Source: Pleurodeles waltl
Lineage: Eukaryota; Chordata; Amphibia; Caudata; Salamandridae
Reading direction: 5' to 3'
NCBI RefSeq assembly: GCF_031143425.1
Contig: NC_090447.1
Span: 23,657,426-23,721,425 of the forward strand
Length of the DNA stretch: 64,000 nucleotides
The notes below the pieces were generated by a model that made no database searches, was not told the DNA's origin, and saw only the letters and a list, made by a program, of their open reading frames with translations. The position numbers and the translations under genes are program-made. Shown piece by piece: positions 20,718 through 30,830 of the stretch; within the stretch, counting starts at the first letter, position 1; each line of letters begins with the position of its first letter.

Positions 20718-23375
20718 CTAACCTTGGCCAGTTGAGACTTTATTGTCTAAGTGGTGATAAGTAGAGAGTAGCTCTGCAATAGACTGGTTACTCCCTTTAT
20801 CATCCACTATATGGTTACTTCCCTGTGGGGATGTAAACCACCCTGTTTGAAGTTTTTTAGCTAAGCAACAATGTGAAGATATATTTTCAGAGTTTCTATC
20901 AGTAAGTTTTAGTTTAGAGCAGTGGGAATTGTCCACTGAACCTATTTGTAGTGATGGAAATGCCAGACAGGGATGCTGTCTCAGAAAAGCCATAGCTGGG
21001 CAAAAACTTTGTCCATCTGGCTGGAAGAGAGAACAGGGATGCTGTTTCTCTTGAGTTGGAGCAGGGCAGGGATGCTGTCCTATGAGCTCCACACTAGGGC
21101 AGGGATGCTGTCCTAAGTGTTGTGAGGTAGTGCAGGGTTTCTGCACTAAAGTTTCTCTGGGAGGGTTGGAGGGATGCTCCATGTTAACTAAAATGGTGCT
21201 GTTTTTCTCACCAATGTTAGTTATCCCACAGAGAGGTACTTCCACCTCAGGGAGTCCAGCTTTGCCAGCTGATGATTCCCTTGGAACAGGTGCCACCCCA
21301 GGAGAGGTTTCTCCCACCACAGGAATAGTATCCTGAATGGTAGGGTGGTTAGGGGATACTGTGATACCCTTTTTACCTGTTGATGGAGAGGGGTCCTGAG
21401 TTTTCAGGCCTTCTCTCCTTTGCTTTTTCATTTCACTTGAAATGAGAGGGAACAATTCCTCAGGGATGCCCAGCATGGCTGCATGGGCATAAAACTCTAC
21501 ATCAGCCCAACCTGAGGCCTCTAGGTCATTACCTAAGAGACAGTCTACAGGTAAGCTAGGTGATACCACCACCTGCTTAGGGCCAGTAACTCCACCCCAA
21601 CTAAACTGAATTATAGCTAAGGGAAGAAACTTAGTGGAGTTATGGACATCAATAATCTTATACTGTTGTCCAATGATGTGTTGTTCAGGAGGCACTAGGT
21701 TTTCAGTCACCAAAGTGAAACTGGCACCTGTGTCCCTGTAGGCCAAGGCCTCAACACCATTTATTGAAACTGTCTGCCTGTACTTATCCATTGTAAGGGG
21801 ACAAGCAGCCAGTGTGGCAAGGCCAATGCCACTAGGTGTGACAGAAACTGTCTTGGGACTGATTACATCAGTTTCCACTATGGACCCATAAGTGAACCCA
21901 ACTACACCCTTTGCTTGACTGTTGCCAGCAGTCCCACCACTAGTACCACTACTGCTAGGGGCACTAGAGCTTGATGTATTAGTGGTGGTAGGCTCAGGGG
22001 GTTTACCTGGACAGGACTTATCCCCTGGCCTATGGCCTCTGTTTTTACACACAAAGCACCAAGGCTTTTTAATGTGTGCAGGTTGGGAAGAAGAGGAAGA
22101 ATTTGTTTTATCCCCACCCTCTGAAGAGTGTTTAAGATTTGAAGTGGGATCTTTGGTTTTACCCTTATCCCCATGCTTATCTTGAGATTTTTCACCATCT
22201 TTCTTCTTATTGCCATCTTTGTCACCCCCTGTATGAACTTTTCTGTTCACCCTTGTTCTGACCCATTTGTCTGCCTTCTTTCCCAATTCTTGGGGAGAGG
22301 TCAGATCAGAGTCTACCAGGTACTGGTGCAACAAATCAGACACACAATTATTAAGTATATGCTCTCTCAGGATTGTGTTATACAGGCTTTCATAATCAGT
22401 AACTTTACTGCCATGTAACCACCCCTCCAAGGCCTTCACTGCCTGGTCAATGAAATCAACCCAGTCTTGTGAAGACTCCTTTTTGGTCTCTCTGAACTTT
22501 ATCCTGTACTGTTCAGTGGTTAAGCCATAACCATCCAGGAGTGCATTCTTAAGAACTTGGAAATTATTAGCATCATTTTCTTTTACAGTAAGGAGCCTAT
22601 CCCTACCTTTTCCAGTGAATGATAGCCATAGGATAGCAGCCCACTGCTTTTGAGGGACATCCTGTACAGCACAGGCCCTCTCAAGTGCAGCAAACCACTT
22701 GTTAATGTCATCCCCCTCCTTATAAGGGGGAACTATCTTGTGCAGATTCCTGGAATCATGCTCTTTTGCAGGATGACTATGGGGAATACTGCTGCTGCCA
22801 CCATGGGTATCTAAACCCAACTTCTGTCTTTCCCTCTCTATTTCTAAAGACTGTCTATCCAAATCCAGCTGTTGCTTCTTGAGCTTCAGTCTGGTTTGTT
22901 CCACTCTCAATCTATTGAGCTCCCTTTCTAACAATCTGTCATCAGGGTGGGTGGGAGGGACATTTCTAGATACAGAGGTATGATGGGAATGAACAGAAGG
23001 AGACCTGTCCCTTACAGAGGGCACCCTAACAGCTTGGCTACCAGCATAATGTGAGAGCACACCATCAGTATGGTGTGATTCAACCTCTGTACCAACTATG
23101 CTAGACTGTCTAGTAATGGGCAGGCTGAGAAGTTTCTTTCCTGAACCTTTTCCTGGGGGAGTCCCTGGATCAGATTGAGAACCATTAGCTACTTTTTCTA
23201 CAGATTGGGCACTTATGGCCTTATCCTGTACTCTAAGCATATTAATTAACAGTTCTAAGGAAGGATTCTTCCCTACACTCAAACCTCTCTCTATGCAGAG
23301 TCTCCTTGCTCCTTTCCAGCTAAGGTGATCATATGCAAGTTTGGACAGTTCAACTTTTTGGCCTGTGCCAGACAT
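20718..23375 (-). CDS. Gag-protease polyprotein of LTR element B
   Basis: An intact 885-residue frame starts 271 bp after the 5' LTR and stops 30 bp before the 3' LTR. Domains in order: a SAP-like helix-hairpin segment (about 8-48); a Ser-rich linker; a strong coiled coil (about 145-190); a capsid region (about 208-375) whose second half has the helix pattern of the vertebrate SCAN domain; a Lys/Asp-rich linker; one zinc knuckle at C440, C443, H448 and C455 (final spacing six, not the usual four); and a retropepsin-like protease with active site D548-T-G and an LLGND motif at 613-617. Residues 743-808 form six perfect-length 11-residue repeats, each with one cysteine (usually QHPC). No polymerase follows. 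The role would be particle assembly and processing. Integrity with so few LTR differences suggests recent function supplied in trans. Confidence 0.88.
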   Translation of the reverse strand: MSGTGQKVELSKLAYDHLSWKGARRLCIERGLSVGKNPSLELLINMLRVQDKAISAQSVEKVANGSQSDPGTPPGKGSGKKLLSLPITRQSSIVGTEVESHHTDGVLSHYAGSQAVRVPSVRDRSPSVHSHHTSVSRNVPPTHPDDRLLERELNRLRVEQTRLKLKKQQLDLDRQSLEIERERQKLGLDTHGGSSSIPHSHPAKEHDSRNLHKIVPPYKEGDDINKWFAALERACAVQDVPQKQWAAILWLSFTGKGRDRLLTVKENDANNFQVLKNALLDGYGLTTEQYRIKFRETKKESSQDWVDFIDQAVKALEGWLHGSKVTDYESLYNTILREHILNNCVSDLLHQYLVDSDLTSPQELGKKADKWVRTRVNRKVHTGGDKDGNKKKDGEKSQDKHGDKGKTKDPTSNLKHSSEGGDKTNSSSSSQPAHIKKPWCFVCKNRGHRPGDKSCPGKPPEPTTTNTSSSSAPSSSGTSGGTAGNSQAKGVVGFTYGSIVETDVISPKTVSVTPSGIGLATLAACPLTMDKYRQTVSINGVEALAYRDTGASFTLVTENLVPPEQHIIGQQYKIIDVHNSTKFLPLAIIQFSWGGVTGPKQVVVSPSLPVDCLLGNDLEASGWADVEFYAHAAMLGIPEELFPLISSEMKKQRREGLKTQDPSPSTGKKGITVSPNHPTIQDTIPVVGETSPGVAPVPRESSAGKAGLPEVEVPLCGITNIGEKNSTILVNMEHPSNPPRETLVQKPCTTSQHLGQHPCPSVELIGQHPCPAPTQEKQHPCSLFQPDGQSFCPAMAFLRQHPCLAFPSLQIGSVDNSHCSKLKLTDRNSENISSHCCLAKKLQTGWFTSPQGSNHIVDDKGSNQSIAELLSTYHHLDNKVSTGQG
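20952..21149 (-). repeat. Six 33-bp coding repeats (cysteine repeat in Gag-protease)
   Basis: Six in-register units of 11 codons place cysteines at residues 748, 759, 770, 781, 792 and 803. Four units contain QHPC, one QKPC and one QSFC. The flanking residues vary, so the phase and cysteine are kept while the spacer drifts. It lies between the protease and the carboxy terminus. Confidence 0.85.
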
Positions 23376-23621
23376 TTTTTAGAGAGAGTTAAAGTGATAG
23401 ACAAAGAGAAAAAAGTTTTCAGAACTTTTTGGAAAGACAGAAAAAAACTTTTTAAACTTTTAAGAACTTTTTGAAAGTTTAGAAGTACTTTTCAGCACTT
23501 AGAAAAGAGTGAAAAGAGGAAATGCAAAACTTTTTGGCTATGTGTATATACACTGATCTTTTTTTGTATATTTTTCTCTTATGAAAAGTACAATGACAAG
23601 AGTGGTAAGTAGTCTCAAAGC

Positions 23622-23644
23622 ACTTATCCCACCACTGCACAACC
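23622..23644 (-). promoter_or_regulatory. Candidate primer-binding site of element B
   Basis: On the element strand the sequence just after the 5' LTR reads TGGTTGTGCAGTGGTGGGA, beginning two bases downstream of the LTR end. Position and the opening TGG fit a tRNA-primed site. I could not match it to a specific tRNA. Confidence 0.45.
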
Positions 23645-23646
23645 AA

Positions 23647-26600
23647 TGTAGGAGGCTGGACTGGCTTGTAGTGAGTACCAAGGGGTACTTGCACCTTGCA
23701 CCAGGCCCAGTTATCCCTTATTAGTGTATAGGGTGTCTAGCAGCTTAGGCTGATAGATAATGGTAGCTTAGCAAAGCAGCTCAGGCTGAACTAGGAGACG
23801 TGTGAAGCTACTACAGTACCACTTAGTGTCATATGCACAATATCATAAGAAAACACAATACACAGTTATACTAAAAATAAAGGTACTTTATTTTTATGAC
23901 AATATGCCAAAGTATCTTAGAGTGTACCCTCAGTGAGAGGATAGGAAATATACACAAGATATATATACACAATAGCAAAAATATGCAGTATAGTCTTAGA
24001 AAACAGTGCAAACAATGTATAGTTACAATAGGATGCAATGGGGAAACATAGGGATAGGGGCAACACAAACCATATACTCCAGAAGTGGAATGCGAACCAC
24101 GAATGGACCCCAAACCTATGTGACCTTGTAGAGGGTCGCTGGGACTATTAGAAAACAGTAAGGGGTAGGAAAATAGCCCACCCCAAGACCCTGAAAAGTG
24201 AGTGCAAAGTGCACTAAAGTTCCCCTAAGGACAAAATAGTCGTGTTAGAGGGAGAATGCAAGGAAAACACAAATCAGCAATGCAACAACGATGGATTCCT
24301 GTCTGAAGGTACCTGTGGAGCAAGGGGACCAAGTCCAAAAGTCACAAGCAGCTCGGAGATGGGCAGATGCCCAAGAAATGCCAGCGGTTGGTGCAAAGAA
24401 GCTCTTACTAGGCTGAAGAACTGTGAATACTTCAGGAACGACAAGGGCTAGAGACTTCCCCTTCGGAGGATGGATCCCCCACGCCTTGGAGAGTCGTGCA
24501 GAAGTGTTTTCCCGCCGGATGGACGCCAACAAGCCTTGCTACACGCAAATCGTGCGTTTGGCGTTTTTGGACGCTGCTGGGGCCCAGGAGGGACCAGGAG
24601 GTCGCAAATTGGACCTGCAGAGAGAGGGGACGTCGAGCAAGACAAAGAGCCCTCACTGAAGCAGGTAGCACCCGGAGAAGTGCCAGAAACAGGCACTACG
24701 AGGATGCGTGAAACGGTGCTCGCCGAAGTTGCACAAAGGAGTCCCACGTCGCCGGAGACCAACTTAGAAAGTCGTGCAATGCAGGTTAGAGTGCCGTGGA
24801 CCCAGGCTTGGCTGTGCACGAAGGATTTCCGCCGGAAGTGCACAGGGGCCGGAGAAGCTTGCAAAGTCGCGGTTCCCAGCAATGCAGCCCAGCGAGGTGA
24901 GGCAAGGACTTACCTCCACCAAACTTGGGCTGAAGAGTCACTGGACTGTGGGGGTCACTTGGACGGTGTCGCTGGATTCGAGGGACCTCGCTCGTCGTGC
25001 TGAGAGGAGACCCAAGGGACCGGAAATGCAGCTTTTTGGTGCCTGCGGTTGCAGGGGGAAGATTCCGTCGACCCACGGGAGATTTCTTCGGAGCTTCTGG
25101 TGCAGAGAGGAGGCAGACTACCCCCACAGCATGCACAAGCAGGAAAACAGTCGAGAAGGCGGCAGGATCAGCGTTACAGAGTTGCAGTAGTCGTCTTTGC
25201 TACTATGTTGCAGGTTTGCAGGCTTCCAGCGCGGTCAGCGGTCGATTCCTTATCAGAAGGTGAAGAGGGAGATGCAGAGGAACTCGGCTGAGCTCATGCA
25301 TTCGTTATCTAAAGTTTCCCCAGAGACAGAGACCCTAAATAGCCAGAAAAGAGGGTTTGGCTACCTAGGAGAGAGGAAAGGCTACTAACACCTGAAGGAG
25401 CCTATCAGCAGGAGTCTCTGACGTCACCTGGTGGCACTGGCCACTCAGAGCAGTCCAGTGTGCCAGCAGCACCTCTGTTTCCAAGATGGCAGAGGTCTGG
25501 AGCACACTGGAGGAGCTCTGGACACCTCCCAGGGGAGGTGCAGGTCAGGGGAGTGGTCACTCCCCTTTCCTTTGTCCAGTTTCGCGCCAGAGCAGGGGCT
25601 AAGGGGTCCCTGAACCGGTGTAGACTGGCTTATGCAGAATTGGGCACATCTGTGCCCAACAAAGCATTTCCAGAGGCTGGGGGAGGCTACTCCTCCCCTG
25701 CCTTCACACCATTTTCCAAAGGGAGAGGGTGTCACACCCTCTCTCAGAGGAAGTTCTTTGTTCTGCCATCCTGGGCCAGGCCTGGCTGGACCCCAGGAGG
25801 GCAGCTGCCTGTCTGAGGGGTTGGCAGCAGCAGCAGCTGCAGAGAAACCCCAGGAAGGGCAGTCTGGCAGTACCAGGGTCTGTGCTACAGACCACTGGGA
25901 TCATGGAATTGTACCAACAATGCCAGGATGGCATAGAGGGGGCAATTCCATGATCATAGACATGTTACATGGCCATATTCGGAGTTACCATGGTGAAGCT
26001 ACATATAGGTAGTGACCTATATGTAGTGCACGCGTGTAATGGTGTCCCCGCACTCACAAAGTTCAGGGAATTGGCTCTGAACAATGTGGGGGCACCTTGG
26101 CTAGTGCCAGGGTGCCCTCACACTAAGTAACTTTGCACCTAACCTTTACCAGGTAAAGGTTAGACATATAGGTGACTTATAAGTTACTTAAGTGCAGTGT
26201 AAAATGGCTGTGAAATAACGTGGACGTTATTTCACTCAGGCTGCAGTGGCAGGCCTGTGTAAGAATTGTCAGAGCTCCCTATGGGTGGCAAAAGAAATGC
26301 TGCAGCCCATAGGGATCTCCTGGAACCCCAATACCCTGGGTACCTCAGTACCATATACTAGGGAATTATAAGGGTGTTCCAGTAAGCCAATGTAAATTGG
26401 TAAAAATTGTCACTAGCCTGTTAGTGACAATTTGAAAGTAATGAGAGAGCATCACCACTGAGGTTCTGGTTAGCAGAGCCTCAGTGAGACAGTTAGGCAC
26501 CACACAGGGAACATATACATGCACACCTATGAGCACTGGGGCCCTGTGTGACAGGGTCCCAGTGACACATACATATAGGCCACAAACCTATGAGCACTGG

Positions 26601-26792
26601 GGTCCTGACTAGCAGGATCCCAGTGACACATAACAACCATACTGAAAACATGGTGTTTTCACTATGAGCACTGAGGCCTGGCTATCAGGTTCCCAGTGAG
26701 ACAGTGAAAACAGTGACAAAACACCCTGACATACACTCACAAACAGGCCAAAAGTGGGGGTAACAAGGCTAGAAAGAGGCTACCTTCTCACA
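23647..26792 (-). repeat. 5' LTR of element B (element orientation)
   Basis: It begins TGTGAGAAGG and ends CCTCCTACA on the element strand. It is 3146 bp, several times longer than typical LTRs. The part at about 24.4-25.3 kb is CpG-rich and could contain promoter activity. Small frames inside it occur in overlapping sets on both strands and are not credible genes. Confidence 0.9.
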
Positions 26793-26925
26793 ACAGGTTT
26801 CAGGCAGTGAGGAGGTATGAGTTGCACAGATTTGAGGGAGTGAGGAGGGAGGAGCTGCACAGATTGCAGGCAGTGCGGAAGGTGATGAATAGGTTGCAGT
26901 CAGCAGATAGGGATGTGTTGTGCAT
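26793..26925. repeat. 33-bp minisatellite, right segment
   Basis: The array continues with ACAGGTTTCAGGCAGTGAGG and decays over three to four copies. Together with 17296-17541 it shows that element B landed inside the array. Confidence 0.75.
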
Positions 26926-27172
26926 TAATAATATTTATTATTAATGAGTAGAATCCAACCACATAATGGGGAGGATAGGAGGGTTGGTGGGGAAGCAGGA
27001 GCTAGATAAAGTCTCTACCAGAAAGAGCATTACTGAAGGTAATTTATTTCTTATAGAGACTTCTAGCCATAATGTAACCCGTTCTTCTGATAGAGACTTC
27101 TAGCCACAAACTCCTTACCTTTTGAATAGATACCAAAACAGTACCTGACAGAAGGCAGGTCTATGATTGGAT

Positions 27173-28115
27173 TCAAACCAGATAGTCCTGCAGCACTAAG
27201 CAGGCAGAGTGCCTCTCTTGACTGACCAGGCTGTCAAGACAATAGTGCTTTATGAACATATCTAATGATGCCCATGTAATTGCCTGGCAGATTTGTAGGA
27301 CATGGAGTCTATGTGCTAATTCAGTGGTACCATCCCTGGTGGAAAGGGCCCACAGTCCTTCTGGAGGCTGATTATTTACCACTGCGTAGCAGAACTTGAT
27401 GGAGAGCATGATCCAACGTGAGATGGTACACTTCTGCACAGCCTTGCCTTTTAATGCTCCCGCGAACCCCACAAGGAGCTGATCGTCCACCTGGTGTTGT
27501 TTGGTATGATCTATGTAGAAGCTAAGTGCTGTCTTGGGTTTCAAGCATTGGGGTCACTCCTCTTTGGAGAGTTGAGGTGGAGCATAGAACACTGCCAGGG
27601 TGATGGTTTGACCGACATTGAACGGTGTCACAACTTTTGGTAGGAAGGATACCCTAGTTCGCAGAACCAGTTCATCTGCGAAGAAGGTTATGTATGATGG
27701 ATGAACACAGAGAACTTGGAACTCACTCACTCACCATGCCGAGGTGATGGCAACAAACTACAGTTTTGATGTTTTGATGTTTGGATGGTAAGGATCCATA
27801 GGAAACAGCTGTGTAGTGGCTGGAATGAGTACATATTAAATAAGTAAGGATCAAATTGAGGTCCCTTTGGGGCATCACAAAAGGGGAAGGGAGAAAGAGA
27901 TGTTACAGCCCTTTCAAACATCTCATGAAAAATTATGATTTAAACAATGAAGACTGATCAGGCAAACTTAGGAATGCTGAAAGGGTCGAAAGATAACTTT
28001 TAACTGTGCTCAAAGCAAGGACTTGCTGGGCAAGAGACAAAACAAATAATAGGATCTCAGACAGTTTGGGGTCAATCTGATATGTGCCGCACCAAATCAC
28101 AAACTTGACCAACAT
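27173..28115 (-). pseudogene. DIRS tyrosine recombinase remnant
   Basis: The carboxy-terminal piece (27544-27173) contains a box-II-like segment in which LSTRDGTTELAH stands where an HxxR motif is expected. It is followed by ICQAITWAS and FIKHYCLD with the candidate nucleophile tyrosine. An amino-terminal piece at 28115-27933 contains STVKSYLSTLSAFL, typical of a phage-integrase N-terminal helix. In the family this enzyme replaces integrase for circular-intermediate insertion. Stops and frame changes separate the pieces. Confidence 0.6.
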
Positions 28116-29240
28116 CAGGCATATACAGTCTTTGTTGAGGGACGTCTGGCTGTCAGGGTCACGTCAATTACCACCAGGGGAAGGTCAAAGGTCATCAGCG
28201 GATGCCTCTCAATCTCTATGGATAAAAGTGGAGTTTGTGATGGTCGGGCTGGAGAACCCACCCGACTGCTATTATGACACCAGATCCTCCCAGAGTGGAA
28301 GGCTTGATTGAAGGGCAGATACTCAAACCTAGGAATTCTGGATACCAAGCTCTCCATGCCCAATCCAGAGCTATTGCAATGGCTTGGGTCTGGTCGGTCG
28401 TTATGTACTTGGGAACAAGTGGTATTGGTGAAAAGAAGGAGAAGGACCCCTTGTCCGAGCGAGAGACATTCCACATTCTTGGTGATGGCAAACAGGTCAA
28501 GCCAAGGTTCTCCCCATTTGTGGGAGAGACCTTGTGCCTCCACCGAGTATAACTGTCGCTTGTGATGCTCAAGGAGCTGGTGGCTGAGATTGTCCCTGCT
28601 GGCTTTCAATGAGCCAGCCAAGTGGTTTAACACCAGGAAGATAGCTTGGCTGTCCAGCTATTTCCAGAGAGGCAAAGTCTCCTGGCAAAAGGTCTGTGAC
28701 CCCACTCCGCCCTGTTTGTTACAGTTCCACATGGCGATAGTGATGTTTATGACCACTACGACCAGCCTCCCTTTGATGGATTATAGGAAGGATTTCAGTG
28801 CCAAGCTGATGGCCTTCAGCCCCAGAAGGTTGATATGGAGCTGGCCTTTCGCTGGAGATCAGAGGCCTCTGATCTCCACCTCTCTCAGGTGGTCTCCCCA
28901 GCCCAAAATAATACATCCATTACCACTCTGAGATCCGGGTGGGGAAGGGAGAGGGGCATGCTACTGGTCCAATCATGGTTCAGTAACCACCACCACCATC
29001 TTTCACAGTCTCCTTCGAAATCTGTACCAGGTTGGAGAGGTTCCCTTGATATTGGGCCCATTGGAACTTCAGATTGCAATGCAAAGCCTGCAAATGGCAC
29101 CTGGCGAGCTCAACCAGCAAGAGGCCATGAGTCCCAGCAGCCTCAGAGTCAACCTCACTGAAATCCGGGACCAAGGCTGAAGGGTTAGGATCATAGCCTG
29201 AATATACTGGAATCTCTTTACTGGAGAAAAGGCGCCAAAA
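28115..29240 (-). pseudogene. DIRS RNase H/linker remnants
   Basis: Short overlapping minus-strand frames (for example 28633-28115 and 29161-28980) fill the interval where RNase H and a methylase-like domain occur in DIRS elements. Only vague similarity is visible, and the call rests on position between polymerase and recombinase. Confidence 0.35.
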
Positions 29241-29244
29241 GGAG

Positions 29245-29699
29245 TCAGATGTGACTTCGGCATGTTGACAGTGAATGGCAGGAGGTTTTCCGTGGACTGA
29301 TGACTTCATGGGGAGAGGCTGCCTGCAACAGACAGACGTCGAGGTAGGGTAAGACTGGCAACCCTGACCTCCGAATGTGTGTTGTCACCACTTTTGTGAA
29401 CAGCCGGGAACACTGGTGAGACCAAAGGGGAGCACAGTGAACTGAAAATGCTCCTCTCCCATCACAAATTGGAGGTAGCGCCAATGTGCCGGCAAGACAT
29501 AAATGTGGAAATAGATGTCCTGCATTTCCAAAGCCATCATCCAGGCTTTAGGGTTAAAGGTAGCCAAGACCCAGGTGACGGTAAGAATTTTGAATTTCTC
29601 TTTTTGGAGGAAGGGGTTGAGAGGCCTCAAATCAACAATAGGCTGAAGTGAAGACCTCCGTCCTTCTTGTCCCGAGAAAGTAGCAAAGATAACAGCCAC
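29245..29699 (-). pseudogene. DIRS reverse transcriptase remnant
   Basis: Two frames carry the polymerase core. The first (29699-29385) has LQPIVDLRPLNPFLQKEKF, then an ALEMQDIYFHI segment where the first catalytic aspartate is expected, then FQFTVLPFGLTS. The second frame (29484-29245) has VLPYLDVCLL where the catalytic pair normally reads YLDD; the second aspartate is replaced by V. The frame change plus the lost aspartate make it inactive. The spacing is that of DIRS-type polymerases. Confidence 0.65.
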
Positions 29700-29868
29700 A
29701 TTCTACTTCTTGCGCTGCCACTCTCTTAATAGCCCCTTTGGCAAAAGAGCTTGCACTTCTTGACATAAAATGGCTAGATGGTCAGTCATTGGGTGGACAA
29801 TGGAAGAAAGGTTAGGCATAACCTTGGCAGACAATTTGTAGGACCCACCTGTTTGATGTGACTGAATG

Positions 29869-30756
29869 TCAACCCAGATGGAATTTGCTGATTCTGATTT
29901 TCATCGGGTGGCTGTGCCAGTGCAAGGGCACACTAAAGGGTTTGGCAGGTGGGGATGCAAGGAAGGGTGGCAGGCTGGACTGCACACTGACCCCGGCTGC
30001 AGGGGCTGTGGGCATCACAGCCTCTCCTGTGAAACGCCTGTGTTCCCTGCTTGGGCTGGACAAGCCAGAGTTAAGGGATGCCTCAGCTAAAGCCACGAAA
30101 GACATGGAGGAATTGCTGTAACTGAGAGATGGGGCAGACAGGCCTAGAGAGCGAGTGGTAGCCCTATTCTCCTTGAAATGTCCAAGGGCAGAATCAGCCT
30201 TGTCCCCGAACAGGTGAGTCCAAATAAACTGTGAACTTAGCCATTTCACAACCATCTTGAATTGCCTATGGAATAACATGGTGAAGGTCTTCTGACACAC
30301 CAGGGAGATCCTGTGCCACCAAGACCCAAAGGGCATGAGTGTAACGCCCAACAAACAGGAGGCATTAATAAAATGCAGGACCAAACTGGCTGATGAAAAG
30401 AAGCATTTTCCAAATGTTTCCACTGACTTTGATTCCCAATCGGGGAGTTGTGGGAAAAGTGCTGGGATTGGAATGGTTGATCTGTACCAGTAGGCTCTTT
30501 GGGGAAGGATGCTGCGACAGAAAGGCTGAGTTGCTTGGAGCAGGAATTGGCACCTAGCAATTTGTCTATTGACAGCTGAGCCAGTACAAGGCTTGACCCA
30601 ATTTCTTAGGAGGGTGTCTGTCCGAGCCTCATTAAAGTGAAGGAGGCACTCAGAAGAAGTCTGAACGAGTAGCAGGACCTCAGTGAGGACATTAGTTTTT
30701 ACCTCCATGGTGGGAAGCTGGAGGTCAAGGACTTCAGCCACCCTACACATGACCAT
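29869..30756 (-). pseudogene. DIRS gag-like remnant
   Basis: A 295-codon frame upstream of the reverse transcriptase. Segments such as EVKTNVLTEVL, LLHFNEARTD, VNRQIARCQF and FSSASLVLHFINASCLLG match my memory of amphibian DIRS Gag sequences. The protein switches frame within the region, because an overlapping frame at 30246-30560 carries some of the expected continuation. It would be a nucleocapsid protein if intact. This copy is degenerate. Confidence 0.5.
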
Positions 30757-30830
30757 AGCAAAGGTGGCAGACTCTTCATTGGCTGGTAGGAGAGAAAACA
30801 GCTTTTTCTGAAGAGGTACCTAACCCACTA

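Larger units (their letters stand above)
17542..26792 (-). mobile_element. LTR retrotransposon B with 3146-bp LTRs, gag-protease only
   Basis: Two direct repeats of exactly 3146 bp (17542-20687 and 23647-26792) bound a 2959-bp interior. The insertion duplicated ACAGG (17537-17541 and 26793-26797) inside the 33-bp minisatellite. The element is transcribed from the minus strand: the single gene runs 23375 to 20718, and a G-rich polypurine tract lies next to the LTR at 20687. By eye the LTRs differ at about nine positions, so insertion is very recent. No reverse transcriptase, RNase H or integrase is encoded, and the interior has no room for them. The copy is therefore structurally non-autonomous but has an intact protein. 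The capsid resembles the SCAN/Gmr1-type Ty3/gypsy lineage (inference). Confidence 0.92.
26926..30830 (-). mobile_element. Decayed DIRS-type retrotransposon
   Basis: Minus-strand fragments occur in the order gag-like, reverse transcriptase, RNase H region, tyrosine recombinase. This is the DIRS order and differs from integrase-bearing LTR elements. Frames are broken by many stops. A repeated GAGACTTCTAGCC motif (27056 and 27094) lies just past the recombinase end and may belong to the terminal repeat. Outer boundaries, including whether it extends right to about 32.1 kb, are uncertain. Confidence 0.65.
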
